From Nannocystis sp. RBIL2 (GTDB lineage: Bacteria > Myxococcota_A > Polyangia > Nannocystales > Nannocystaceae): a DNA stretch of 64,000 nt. The stretch's first letter is position 1. Each line of letters starts with the position of its first letter. The position numbers and the translations under genes were made by a program. The stretch lies in assembly GCF_026626745.1 (NCBI RefSeq), contig NZ_JAPNJW010000001.1, positions 2,960,001 to 3,024,000 of the forward strand, in the 5' to 3' direction. The notes beneath the pieces are model-generated. The model did not search any database. It saw only the letters and a program-made list of their open reading frames with translations, and was not told the DNA's origin. Shown piece after piece: positions 19,390-28,066 of this stretch.

Positions 19390-19961
19390 GGCGGCCTCCG
19401 GACGGAGCGAGCGCGCAGGCGCTGGCTGAATTGCTCGAGCTTGAGCCGCGCGGCCCGCAGCCGCGAGAACACCGTGCCCAGCGGGATCTCGAGCGCCTCG
19501 GCGATCTCCGACGCCGTCAGCCCCTCGATGTCGGCGAGCAGGAACACCAGGCGCTTGTCCTCGTCGAGCCCGTCGAGGAACTCCTGCATGAACCCGGCCG
19601 CCTGGCGCAGCTCGAACGACGCCTCGGGCTCGCGCGGCGGCAGCGGCGGCTCGACCGCGGACAGCCGCCGCTCGCGTCGCGTGTGCGCCCGGCGGCGCAT
19701 CAGCACCACGTTGCGGGTGATCCCGAACAGCCACGCGGGCAGCGAGCGGGACGGCTGGAACGTGTGCAGCCGCCGATGCACCACCAGGAACACCTCCTGG
19801 GCGACGTCGTCGGCCTCGTCGGCCGGCACGCCGAACGCCCGGGCGATCCGCCACACCGTCCCGAGGTGACGGGCGAACACCTCGCGCAGGCTCGGCGCGC
19901 CGCAGTCGACGTCGGCCGCGAACTCGGCGGACGTCAGGGGCGTGTCGAGCGTCTTGCTCAC
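19386..19961 (-). CDS. ECF-type RNA polymerase sigma factor, 191 aa
   Basis: Alternative sigma factor. Region 2 is seen in GTVWRIARAFGVPADEADDV followed by AQEVFLVVHRRLHTFQPSRS and the DNA-melting segment LPAWLFGITRNVVLMRRRAH. Region 4 is LDEDKRLVFLLADIEGLTAS then EIAEALEIPLGTVFSRLRAA. The domains are complete and the length is typical. The gene is followed with a 4-bp overlap by a membrane anti-sigma-like gene, the usual ECF arrangement, and preceded at 74 bp by a beta-barrel-like protein gene on the same strand. The signal that releases it is unknown. Confidence 0.93.
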   Translation of the reverse strand: MSKTLDTPLTSAEFAADVDCGAPSLREVFARHLGTVWRIARAFGVPADEADDVAQEVFLVVHRRLHTFQPSRSLPAWLFGITRNVVLMRRRAHTRRERRLSAVEPPLPPREPEASFELRQAAGFMQEFLDGLDEDKRLVFLLADIEGLTASEIAEALEIPLGTVFSRLRAARLKLEQFSQRLRARSVRRPP

Positions 19962-20035
19962 CGGGCCGATCTTTTCCGCCGAGGTCCGATCGCATTAACC
20001 CCGGCGCACGATTTTTTTCGCGCGCGCACGATCGC

Positions 20036-21091
20036 TCACGGGAACCGCGCCTCGACCTGCAAGAACCCGCGGAAGGCCGCCGGACCGACGCGGCGGATCT
20101 CGCGGTCGCCCTCGAACACGAACTGCGGGCGGCGCAGCGCGAACGCGGCCTCGGCCAGCAGCCCCACTGCGAAGAACCCCCGCGACGCCCGCGGCGCCCA
20201 CATCAACCCGGCCCCCACGGTCGCCGCCCCCCACAGCGCGGTGGCCGTGTAGTTCCGCTCGCCGCCGAGGCCCGCGGCCTGCAGGGCGCCCAGCTCGAGC
20301 CCGGCCTGCAGCGGCAGCTCGAGCGGCCCCGCGCGCAGCACCGGCCCGCCGCGCAGCTGCCCGGCGTGGACCGCGAATTCGGCCCCGTACGGCAGCTCGC
20401 CGGGGCGCCACACCTCGGTCGTGAACCACCGCGCGTAGCCCAGGGTCAGCCGCGCCCGCGGCCACACCAGCCCGGCCCCCACCGCCAGCCCGGCCTGGAC
20501 CGGCAGCATGCCCACCTGCACCCCCGGCCCCACGTACACCAGCCCGCGGACCGCTCGCCGCCGCGGCGCCCGCGAGCCAGGTGCCAGCGGCGCGTCGGCG
20601 GGCGGCGCCTCGACCTCCGCGAGGGCAGGCGCCGGTCCGCCCTCGCTGACCGCCTCGGGCTCCGGCCCGGGCTTCGGCGGGGACGGCGTCGGGGGGTCGG
20701 GCGGCGCGGGCACGACGTCCTCCGGCTCGCGCTGCGCCGGATCGACCGCGATAGCGATCACGAACGCCGCCGCGCGCACTGCCGCGTCGCAGCTGGCGAC
20801 CGCGAGCGTGCGCTCCTGGGTGCGCCCGTCGGTGGCGATGGCGACGGCCACATGCCAGCCCGCGCCGTCCGGGCGCGCCTGCACGCGGATGCTCCCCGTC
20901 GCTCCCGACGCGGCCGCAGGGTCGAGGTGGCGGGAGATCTCGGCCCGCAGCACCTCGGCGTCGGGGCAGCCCGCAGGCGCGTCCCACTCGATCGACGGCA
21001 GCGCGGCGGCCCGCGTGGTCGCCGGGGCGCTCACGCCCAGGCCCAGGCCCAGGAGCCCCGGCGCGCAGCGAGAGAGCGATACCCGACCCAT
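20036..21091 (-). CDS. Predicted exported beta-strand-rich (outer-membrane-like) protein, 351 aa
   Basis: Protein of unknown function with a signal peptide (MGRVSLSRCAPGLLGLGLGV then APATTRA). Residues about 35-115 form a small domain starting WDAPAGCPDAEVLRAEISRH, commonly seen at the start of myxobacterial outer-membrane-like proteins. A Pro/Glu-rich linker (about 120-170) follows. The C-terminal 175 residues alternate hydrophobic and glycine/aromatic residues (VGPGVQVGMLPVQAGLAVGA, LTLGYARWFTTEVW) and end in a strand with terminal Phe-Pro (FLQVEARFP), as in beta-barrels. It is the first gene of a likely operon with the ECF sigma and anti-sigma genes and may be the envelope component of that regulatory unit (inference). 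Confidence 0.75.
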   Translation of the reverse strand: MGRVSLSRCAPGLLGLGLGVSAPATTRAAALPSIEWDAPAGCPDAEVLRAEISRHLDPAAASGATGSIRVQARPDGAGWHVAVAIATDGRTQERTLAVASCDAAVRAAAFVIAIAVDPAQREPEDVVPAPPDPPTPSPPKPGPEPEAVSEGGPAPALAEVEAPPADAPLAPGSRAPRRRAVRGLVYVGPGVQVGMLPVQAGLAVGAGLVWPRARLTLGYARWFTTEVWRPGELPYGAEFAVHAGQLRGGPVLRAGPLELPLQAGLELGALQAAGLGGERNYTATALWGAATVGAGLMWAPRASRGFFAVGLLAEAAFALRRPQFVFEGDREIRRVGPAAFRGFLQVEARFP

Positions 21092-21195
21092 GCGGTCGCC
21101 GCAGGATACGTGAGACGCCCCGTGTTGCAAACGCGGACGTTCCCGGTCGCGCGCTCCCGGACGCGCACCTCGCGGCCGGCCCGGGCCGCGATCGC

Positions 21196-21228
21196 GACAT
21201 GTTCCATAAAACATGTCTCAAGGAACAT
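21196..21228. repeat. CATG ladder 8 (three nodes)
   Basis: Cores at 21198 (CATG), 21212 (CATG) and 21226 (CATA), each 14 bp apart, in the divergent region between the beta-strand-rich protein gene and the lipoprotein at 21329. It is one of few copies located 5' of both flanking genes. Confidence 0.8.
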
Positions 21229-21328
21229 ACCAAACCGCGCCACTCCAGCCCCGCCCGAGGTGCCATCATTCACGCCTCGCCGGCGTGCCTCGCTGGCGAC
21301 CGAACCGGCGATCTCTTACCCTCGTCGC

Positions 21329-21892
21329 ATGCCCCGCGCTCTTCGGTACGCGCTGACCCTCGCGCTGGTCACGGCCGGCGCGTGTACCCACGCCAGGTCC
21401 GGGCCGCTCGCCGAAGACCGAGCCGACGAGCCCGCGGACGCAATCGCAAATCCCGGAGCCCCCCCACAAAGCGGCGACGTACCGCCGGCCGTCGATCAAT
21501 ACCTCCCGCCGGGTCAGGAGCCCGGCCCGCCGCGCTGGCGCATCTCCGAGGTCGACCCGCGGCTGGTCGTCCGCGAGGGCAGCGACGAGCTCGGCTTCCT
21601 CGAACAGCCGTGCGCCTACGACGATCCGTGCGGCTGCCTCGTCGCCGCCGAGCACCGCTATCGCCGTGGCGAGGACGGCTGGTCGATCACCGTCGTGCTC
21701 CCCGAAGTCGAGTTTCGCCAAGTCGTCAAGCGCGGCACCTGCATCCAGGGCTGCGGCCACCAAATGCCGCCCGAACCGACCTCGGTCCGCTCGCTCGGCG
21801 CGATCGACCCCGCGGCCGTCGAGATCGTCGTGCAGCACCCGCGCAGGGTCGTCAAGAAACAGACATGCACCGATCCGCTGACCCCACCGTGA
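21329..21892 (+). CDS. Predicted lipoprotein, 187 aa
   Basis: Exported protein of unknown function. ATG 21329 begins a signal peptide (MPRALRYALTLALVTAGAC) whose Cys is the likely lipidation site. A Pro-rich spacer follows. The mature domain (about residues 70-187) carries EQPCAYDDPCGCLVAAEHRY and RGTCIQGCGHQMPPEP, suggesting two disulfide-stabilised loops in a beta-rich fold, and ends QHPRRVVKKQTCTDPLTPP. No homologous family is recognised. It is convergent with a serine hydrolase gene across a 183-bp gap that lacks a CATG ladder. Confidence 0.75.
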   Translation: MPRALRYALTLALVTAGACTHARSGPLAEDRADEPADAIANPGAPPQSGDVPPAVDQYLPPGQEPGPPRWRISEVDPRLVVREGSDELGFLEQPCAYDDPCGCLVAAEHRYRRGEDGWSITVVLPEVEFRQVVKRGTCIQGCGHQMPPEPTSVRSLGAIDPAAVEIVVQHPRRVVKKQTCTDPLTPP

Positions 21893-22075
21893 CCGCGCCC
21901 CGCGGCTGCGTGGGATGATTCCCCGCTCGGGCTCTGCGGATGGAGCTGTGGCGCTGAATCTCAGAACGCCTTGGGCGACCCGCATAAAGCCCGAGGCGCG
22001 CCCCGCCGGCCCGGCGCGCGCGAGCTTACGACGCGCACGGCCTCGCCGGTCGGGCTCGCGCGCCCCGCCCGGCCG

Positions 22076-23302
22076 TCAATCGTCGACCGCCTGATACGCC
22101 AGCGTCCAGAAGTCGCGGCACACCGGCGGAGGTTGCGGCGAGCTCCACATGCGCTGCGTGAACAGCAGCGTGATCATGTCCTCCTGCGGATCGTTGCGCC
22201 ACACCGAGCCGAGCCCGCCGTCCCAGCCGTACTGGCCGATCGGCGTGTACGCGTGGTCGCGCCGGGTCACGACCGAGACCCCGAAGCCGAACCCGGACGC
22301 CGCGAAGTCCTCCGGCGTGAAGCCCGACCGGGCCTTCTGCGCCGGCGTCAGGTGATCGGTCGTCATCAGCTCGACCGACGGGCGCGACAGGATCCGCTGA
22401 CCCTCGTGCGTCCCGCCGGCCAGGAGCATCCGCGCGAACGCCAGATAATCGTCGGCGGTCGACACCAGCCCCGCCGCGCCCGACGCGAACGCCGGCGGCC
22501 GGCTCCACTGCCCGCCGCGGCCCTCGTCGTAGACCGTGAGCGAACCGTCGGGCTGCGGCCAATAACTGGTGGCGAGGCGATCGATCTGCGCCTCCGGCAC
22601 GAAGAACCCGGTGTCCTTCATCCCCAGCGGCTCGAAGATCCGCGCGCGCAAGAACGCCGGGAACGCCTGGCCCGCCGCGCGCTCGATCAGGATCGACAGC
22701 AGCTCGGAGCCCATGTTGTAGAGCCACCGATCGCCCGGCTGGTACATCAGCGGCAGCGTCCCCAGCTTCGCCAACCACGCGTCGCCGGGCGGCACCGTGG
22801 CCGGCGCGGGCGGGCCCGAATCCAGCCCCAGCGCCGCCGCGGCGCGCTGGATCGGGTACGTCCCCGGCATCGCCATCAACATCCCGTAGCCGAGCCGGAA
22901 GGTCAGCAGGTCACGCACCGTGATCGCCCGCTCCGCCGGCACGGTGTCCTCGATCGCCGCATCGATCGCCCGCAGCACCCGCCGATCGGCCAGCTCCGGC
23001 AGCCACGCATCGACTGCATCGTCGAGCCGCAGCTTGCACTCCTCCACCAAGATCATCGTCGCCACCGCAGTGATCGGCTTGGTCATCGAGCTGATCCGGA
23101 ACACGCTGTCGCGCCGCACGGGCGCTCCTCCAAACGCGAGCGCCCCCATCGCCTCGACGTGCGTCTCGCCGCCACGGCTCACCACCGCGACCAGCCCCGG
23201 CACCTCGCCGCGCTCGACACAGTCCGCCAAACCGTCCCGCACGCGCCCGAGCCGGGTCTTCGAGAGTGATTTTCTTGAAGAAGAAGCAGCAGTTCGTTCC
23301 AT
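22076..23302 (-). CDS. Serine hydrolase, beta-lactamase/class C esterase family, 408 aa
   Basis: Penicillin-binding-protein-like hydrolase (esterase or DD-peptidase type). The catalytic SxxK motif is SMTK in RISSMTKPITAVATMILV, and the second motif is YNMG in DRWLYNMGSELLSILIE, with Tyr as the general base. A third motif region is near the C-terminus (YGWDGGLGSVW), where a KTG/HxG-type strand would lie. There is no signal peptide with the chosen ATG 23302 (ribosome site AGGCGAG), so it is probably cytoplasmic, as in EstB-like esterases; an upstream in-frame extension exists but looks non-coding. Its substrate cannot be predicted. Confidence 0.92.
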   Translation of the reverse strand: MERTAASSSRKSLSKTRLGRVRDGLADCVERGEVPGLVAVVSRGGETHVEAMGALAFGGAPVRRDSVFRISSMTKPITAVATMILVEECKLRLDDAVDAWLPELADRRVLRAIDAAIEDTVPAERAITVRDLLTFRLGYGMLMAMPGTYPIQRAAAALGLDSGPPAPATVPPGDAWLAKLGTLPLMYQPGDRWLYNMGSELLSILIERAAGQAFPAFLRARIFEPLGMKDTGFFVPEAQIDRLATSYWPQPDGSLTVYDEGRGGQWSRPPAFASGAAGLVSTADDYLAFARMLLAGGTHEGQRILSRPSVELMTTDHLTPAQKARSGFTPEDFAASGFGFGVSVVTRRDHAYTPIGQYGWDGGLGSVWRNDPQEDMITLLFTQRMWSSPQPPPVCRDFWTLAYQAVDD

Positions 23303-23502
23303 CGTCTCGCCTTTCGTGGGACCCTTCGAAGACGTGGACCGGCGCGCTGTGCGAGACTCATCGGTGCTCACCGCTACGGGAGCATGACTCAGCGCACGCT
23401 CCCGCGCTCGAACGAGCCCATGCATGGCGACATGACATGCTCCTACGGGTGCGACAGAGCTCCGCCTTGACACCCGCCGGGGGCATCGCTCAGCCTGTTC
23501 GC

Positions 23503-24348
23503 ATGCACTTGCCTCCTCTTGCTTATAACGTGGTTCTGGTGACGCTCACGTCGCTCTTCGCGTGTGCTCCCGGCGCGCCCGGAGCCTCCGATAGCGGCTC
23601 GATCGCGCCGTCGACCTCCGATGCGACCGCGGCCTCGACGACCAGCGTCGAGTCGACGAGCTCGGCGGGGTCCGACTCGTCCGAACCATCTTCGAGCACC
23701 GCGACGAGCGACGGCACGTCGTCCACGGGGGGCGAGTTCCCGGCCGAGTGCGACAGCGCCGACCCGGCGGTCGCAGCGATGTTCGAGCTACAGATCGTCG
23801 ATTGGCCCGACAATGCGCTCGTCCCGCCCGGGGTGCCATGCACGGTCGACGGCGTCACCTCCGAGGTGACCATGGTCGCTACCGCGCTCACCTGCGACGT
23901 CGAAGGGGTGACCCTGCCGGCGATCGTGGCGATCTCGGCCGCGCCCGAAGGGCAGGTCGCGTGGGTGACCGGCGACGCAGTGATCCTGCAGTACGGTGAT
24001 TTCGGCACCGAGAGCGGGCAGGTCCACTATCTCCAATTGCGCGACGCGGACGACGACTCGGCGCTGCTGTACGCCGCGAAGTCCAGCTATCATCACAACG
24101 TCGGCACGGACATCGAGCCGGTGAGCTACGAGCTCCTGCAGGCCTGCGGGGTCGACGGCTACCGCCCGGCGCTGCTTCGATTCGCGCTCCACGACGCACA
24201 GGTCGAGATCTTCAGCGGCCACCGCGGGTCGCTGGCGATCGACGGCAGCGACGCGTACGCGATCGACGTGGGCGAGGCGCTGACCTCAGATCTCCACAAA
24301 AACGCGTCGTTGCACCTGCTGCTGCGGCGCGTGGTCATCGGCGAATGA
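23503..24348 (+). CDS. Lipoprotein with Ser/Thr linker, 281 aa
   Basis: Predicted surface lipoprotein of unknown function. ATG 23503 opens MHLPPLAYNVVLVTLTSLFA then CAPGAPG, giving a lipobox LFAC. Residues about 28-77 are Ser/Thr/Ala-rich (TSVESTSSAGSDSSEPSSST). The mature region (about 78-281) is acidic and beta-rich, with Cys at PAECDSADPA, VPCTVDG and LTCDVEG. It ends ASLHLLLRRVVIGE. It is divergent from the serine hydrolase, with about 200 bp between the starts. No family is recognised. Confidence 0.78.
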   Translation: MHLPPLAYNVVLVTLTSLFACAPGAPGASDSGSIAPSTSDATAASTTSVESTSSAGSDSSEPSSSTATSDGTSSTGGEFPAECDSADPAVAAMFELQIVDWPDNALVPPGVPCTVDGVTSEVTMVATALTCDVEGVTLPAIVAISAAPEGQVAWVTGDAVILQYGDFGTESGQVHYLQLRDADDDSALLYAAKSSYHHNVGTDIEPVSYELLQACGVDGYRPALLRFALHDAQVEIFSGHRGSLAIDGSDAYAIDVGEALTSDLHKNASLHLLLRRVVIGE

Positions 24349-24800
24349 CGGCTCCGCTCAAGCGCTCGCCGGCGATCAGACCTCCCACGAGCCCTCCACC
24401 GATTTCGGCGCGTCATCGCGGCGGGTCCGGACCCCGCGCCGCGTCCGCGCCATTGCGTCGGCCATCCCGCTCTGCAGCGCCCCGAGCGTGTCGCACGGAG
24501 GCACAGGCGACCCGGCCTCCGCGCAAAACCGCGCAGCCCGCGGGCACGCGCGAAATCGCGTCTCCGCGCTGCCCATAATCCAATCACCACAGCGACGATC
24601 GGCCCTCGCAGTCCCGCGAATCATCTGACTGCCGCGATTCGCCGATCGAGCCGCAGCGACCTCGGCCGCGCTCGCTCGGGCCACCGGTCGCGTCCGCCGT
24701 GCCGCCCGTGACCGGCCCGCCACAATCGTCGGTCCACATGCGTGGATCGACGCACGCTCCCGCGCGCCGATATTCAGCCTGGCTTGATCCGCGCCAGACC
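24349..24800. other. Intergenic region, nothing recognised
   Basis: About 450 bp between a lipoprotein and a Fis-type regulator. Frames are shadow-like, and no repeat, RNA or ladder element was noticed. It presumably carries the regulator's promoter. Confidence 0.45.
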
Positions 24801-25043
24801 ATGGTCGCGCGCTACAAACTCGGCATGCCTCAGTTCATCCTTGAAGATTTCAACCTCGAAAACGCCGAGCGGCGCCTCTGCCTCGAGGCCCTGGAGCGGG
24901 CCGGCAACATCGTCGGCGCGGCCAAACTCCTCGGTATCACCCGTCACGCCATGAAGCGCCGCATCATCAAGCTGCGGCTCGACTGGACGCGAGGCGCAGT
25001 GCCGCCGCGAACTCCGTCGTCGGGGTCGACCGGACCCTCGTGA
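24801..25043 (+). CDS. Fis-type helix-turn-helix DNA-binding protein, 80 aa
   Basis: Small DNA-binding protein. Residues about 17-60 match the Fis-family C-terminal helix-turn-helix seen at the end of NtrC-type regulators: ENAERRLCLEALERAGNIVG then AAKLLGITRHAMKRRIIKL. The rest is short flanking sequence, so this is a free-standing Fis-like domain, a small type common in myxobacteria. Starts at 24801 and 24825 are both possible, with no clear ribosome site. It may bend DNA or act as a local regulator; targets are unknown. Confidence 0.8.
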   Translation: MVARYKLGMPQFILEDFNLENAERRLCLEALERAGNIVGAAKLLGITRHAMKRRIIKLRLDWTRGAVPPRTPSSGSTGPS

Positions 25044-25499
25044 GCCCGGCGCGGTCGAATGCGCGCACGCATGAATGCGCGCGTCGTTCGTCCGCGCCGC
25101 GGCCCCTGGCGCGTCGGAGCGCGGGGTCGCGCCTCATTCGCAGCGCACGCGCACGTCGACCACCTCACCCGATCGGCGCTGGCCCTGTGAGCGACAGGCC
25201 GCTTCTTCGCAAACCTCGGACCGGTGAATGAGCGCACCGCAGATTGTGGGCAGTCGTCCCCGGCTTCGCCGCCGGGCCCATCACAGGGCCGCTCGCACGG
25301 GCGGCCGACGATGCCGACGAGGCCGCCCCGTCGCACGTCGACTCCAGCCTGAACGCTGGCAAAAGCGGTGAGTTAGCGCTCGCAGGCAGGCTGCTCCTGC
25401 GCCGGAGCGCGCCGCTGCCTGGCATATTCTCGCCGAAATGCGAGGCACCGGTCGCCACCGCGAGGCGCGGACCGACTGGTCCCCGTACGAGGTGCCTTG
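25044..25499. other. Intergenic region, nothing recognised
   Basis: About 455 bp upstream of the beta-helix lipoprotein. No convincing frame, RNA or repeat was seen. Confidence 0.45.
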
Positions 25500-27107
25500 A
25501 TGTTGCCATTATTGCGTAGCCTGACTTGGACCGCCGCGACCTCGCTCGTCGTCGGCGCTTGCTTCAATCCCAGCGGTCAGAACCCCGGGGCGACGACAGG
25601 CCCGGCCACCGACCCGGGCGGCGCGACCGAGCCGACCAGCGCGGGGGACAGCGACGCGACGGTCGCCCCGACCAGTTCCGGCACGACGATCGAGCCGACC
25701 ACCGACGCCGCCACGCAGGCCAGCGACGGCGACACCGGCCCCTGCCCGGCCTGCGCCGCGCCGACCGCCTACTGCGCCGCAGGCGGCTGCATCGGCTGCC
25801 AGGACCTCCCCGCGCACGGCCTCCTGTGCGCCGACTTCGACGCCGCCAAACCGCAATGCGACCCCGGCGGCGAGTGTGTCGCCTGCGTCGTCGACGACCA
25901 CTGCGACGCGCCCCTGCACTGCGACCCCGCGCAGAAGACCTGCGTCACCTGCGTCGACGACGTCCATTGCGGCGACCCCCTGAGCTGCGTCGACGGCCAG
26001 TGCGTCGGCTGCACCGGCGACGAGCAGTGCCCCGCGATCCAGCCGATCTGCGACCCGGCCTCGCAGACCTGCCGCTCGTGCCGCGCGCACGACGAATGCC
26101 CCGGCTCCGCGTGCGAGCTCGACGTCGGCACCTGCTTCCCGCCGCTCGCTACCCGCGACTGGTACGTCGATCCGGGCGTCCCGTGCGCCGACGACGACAA
26201 GTGCGTCGTCGCCGACGAGTGCTGCTCGGTCGAGCAGGCGATGGCCCGCGCCGCCGCCGACCCGGCCGCCTACCACATCCTCCACGTCAAGCCCGGGGTG
26301 CAGACCCGCCCGGTCCGCCTCGCGGTCCCCGGCAAGCGCGTCGCCCTGCTCGGCGTGCCCGACGTCGTGTTCACGGTCCCGAAAGCCGGCGCAGTGTTCG
26401 GCGTCGGCGACGACGTCGGCCTCCAGCACCTCGACAGCAAGCTGTACGTGTCGCGGCTGTACGTCACCGAGGGCCAGGCCACCACCGTCGCCGGCTGCGT
26501 CGAGGCGGGCCACCTCTGGCTCGACGAGGTCGGCGTCTTCGACGTCCCGGGCGAGGTCCTGTCCGCGGACCATTGCCTGCTCACGGTCCGTCGCTCGAGC
26601 TTCCGGGCCACCGGCGCCGGCATCACCTCCGGCGCAGGTGGAGTCGTCCACCTCGAGAACAGCATCGTCGGCGAGACGATGACCGGCGCACCGCTGCAGT
26701 CGACCGGCGGCGGCCAGCTCGACCTCCTCTACACCACCGTCGTCGACAAGGGCGCCGGCGGCATCGGCCTGCTGAACTGCCAGGACCCCGCGACCGTCAC
26801 GATCCGCAACTCGATCCTCGCCGGCGTCGGCGGCGAGATCCAGTGCCCCGACGCCGAGCTGAAGATCGCCGACACAGTCACCACCGCGGACGGCCTCGGT
26901 GGCGCCAACATCACCGAGCTCGGCGTCGACGACCTCGCGTCGATCTTCGCCGACTACGCCGGCAGCAGCTACCACCTCGGACCCGGCGCGGCCCTGCTCG
27001 ACCACTCCGCGGTGTGGCAACCCAGCGACCCGCCGATCGACATCGACGGCGAAGGCCGCCCCATGACCGCCGGCGCCCCCGACTTCGCCGGCGCCGACCG
27101 CCCCTGA
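25500..27107 (+). CDS. Large Cys-rich lipoprotein with parallel beta-helix-like region, 535 aa
   Basis: Predicted surface lipoprotein. ATG 25500 is used; an adjacent TTG in the same frame is ignored. The signal peptide MLPLLRSLTWTAATSLVVGAC is followed by a Thr/Ala/Gly-rich linker (residues about 25-80). Residues about 85-215 are Cys-rich tandem modules such as CVACVVDDHCDAPLHCDP, CVTCVDDVHCGDPLSC and CRSCRAHDECPGSACE. The C-terminal 300 residues have the beta-helix look of right-handed pectate-lyase-like domains, with repeated short strands (LTVRRSSFRATGAGITSGAG, VVHLENSIVGETM, TVTIRNSILAGVGGEI). Such domains often bind or cleave polysaccharide, but no catalytic residues can be named. Confidence 0.85.
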   Translation: MLPLLRSLTWTAATSLVVGACFNPSGQNPGATTGPATDPGGATEPTSAGDSDATVAPTSSGTTIEPTTDAATQASDGDTGPCPACAAPTAYCAAGGCIGCQDLPAHGLLCADFDAAKPQCDPGGECVACVVDDHCDAPLHCDPAQKTCVTCVDDVHCGDPLSCVDGQCVGCTGDEQCPAIQPICDPASQTCRSCRAHDECPGSACELDVGTCFPPLATRDWYVDPGVPCADDDKCVVADECCSVEQAMARAAADPAAYHILHVKPGVQTRPVRLAVPGKRVALLGVPDVVFTVPKAGAVFGVGDDVGLQHLDSKLYVSRLYVTEGQATTVAGCVEAGHLWLDEVGVFDVPGEVLSADHCLLTVRRSSFRATGAGITSGAGGVVHLENSIVGETMTGAPLQSTGGGQLDLLYTTVVDKGAGGIGLLNCQDPATVTIRNSILAGVGGEIQCPDAELKIADTVTTADGLGGANITELGVDDLASIFADYAGSSYHLGPGAALLDHSAVWQPSDPPIDIDGEGRPMTAGAPDFAGADRP

Positions 27108-27126
27108 CCCTGCAGGCCCGATCGAT

Positions 27127-27192
27127 CATGCCTTCTAAAAAAACATGCTCGATAGGACATGCCCTTTCGCACATGTCCCACCGACCATGCCC
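27127..27192. repeat. CATG ladder 9 (five nodes, longest)
   Basis: CATG cores at 27127, 27144, 27158, 27172 and 27186: one 17-bp step, then three exact 14-bp steps. The half-motifs vary (CATGCC, CATGCT, CATGCC, CATGTCC, CATGCC) and separators include AAAAAAA. It follows the beta-helix lipoprotein gene. Confidence 0.85.
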
Positions 27193-27297
27193 GCGACGCG
27201 AGCCGGCATCGCACCCGTGAGCCGCCCCGTCGCCCCCGGCCGGGCGCCCGGATCCGGGGGTTGACAGCGCGCCCGATCGCTTGCACAGCATGGACAT

Positions 27298-27768
27298 ATG
27301 CCCGAAGCACGACCGCCGCTGCCTCCGTTCACCGAAGAGACGGCCCGCCAGAAGGTCCGCGCCGCCGAGGACGCGTGGAACACCCGCGACCCCGACCGCG
27401 TGGTGCTGGCCTACTCCGAGGACACCCGCTGGCGCAACCGCGCCGAGTTCCCGGTCGGCCGCGAGGAGGTCCGGCGGTTCCTCCAGCGCAAGTGGGCCCG
27501 GGAGCTCGACTACCGCCTGATCAAGGAGCTGTGGGCCTTCGGCGGCTCCCGCATCGCAGTGCGCTTCGCCTACGAATGGCACGACGACTCCGAGCAATGG
27601 TTCCGCAGCTACGGCAACGAGAACTGGGAGTTCGACGCCCACGGCCTGATGGTGCGCCGCTACGCCAGCATCAACGACCTGCCGATCGCCCGCGCCGATC
27701 GCAAGTACCACTGGCCCCTGGGGCGGCGGCCCGACGACCACCCGGGCCTGAGCGAGCTGGGGCTGTGA
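27298..27768 (+). CDS. DUF1348 / nuclear transport factor 2-like protein, 156 aa
   Basis: Small cytoplasmic protein. The whole chain matches the DUF1348 member of the NTF2/SnoaL fold as I recall it: [100 protein letters not shown]. Proteins of this fold may be isomerases, hydratases or simple binding domains, and no catalytic residue can be assigned. ATG 27298 is clean. It has a ladder array upstream (27127-27192) and a ladder hairpin 12 bp after its stop, so it is bracketed by that repeat. Confidence 0.9.
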   Translation: MPEARPPLPPFTEETARQKVRAAEDAWNTRDPDRVVLAYSEDTRWRNRAEFPVGREEVRRFLQRKWARELDYRLIKELWAFGGSRIAVRFAYEWHDDSEQWFRSYGNENWEFDAHGLMVRRYASINDLPIARADRKYHWPLGRRPDDHPGLSELGL

Positions 27769-27779
27769 CGCCTCGCTCA

Positions 27780-27797
27780 CCTGTCTCTCGGGACATC
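27780..27797. repeat. CATG ladder 10 (single hairpin)
   Basis: CCTGTCT-CTCG-GGACATC with node spacing 27780 to 27794, 14 bp, directly downstream of the DUF1348 gene. Confidence 0.7.
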
Positions 27798-28066
27798 TCG
27801 TGATTCGCCGCGCGCCCGGCCGGCTCGGCGGTGCGACGCGCGCCTGCAGCCGCGAACGGGCGGCCGTCGCGCCCGGGCGGAGGCGGCCCCGCTTGAGCCG
27901 GTCCTGATCCGGCGCGGGCGACGAGGCCGTGAGGCGGTCCTCACGCGCACGCGCGCGGCGCAGGGCGGACGACGGCACACCGAGATCCGAGCGGCGTCGG
28001 CGTCGAGATTTACCGTTATTTTAGGGTGCGGCTCCCGTCGAGCGCTCGGTATTGTTGGAGCGTCTC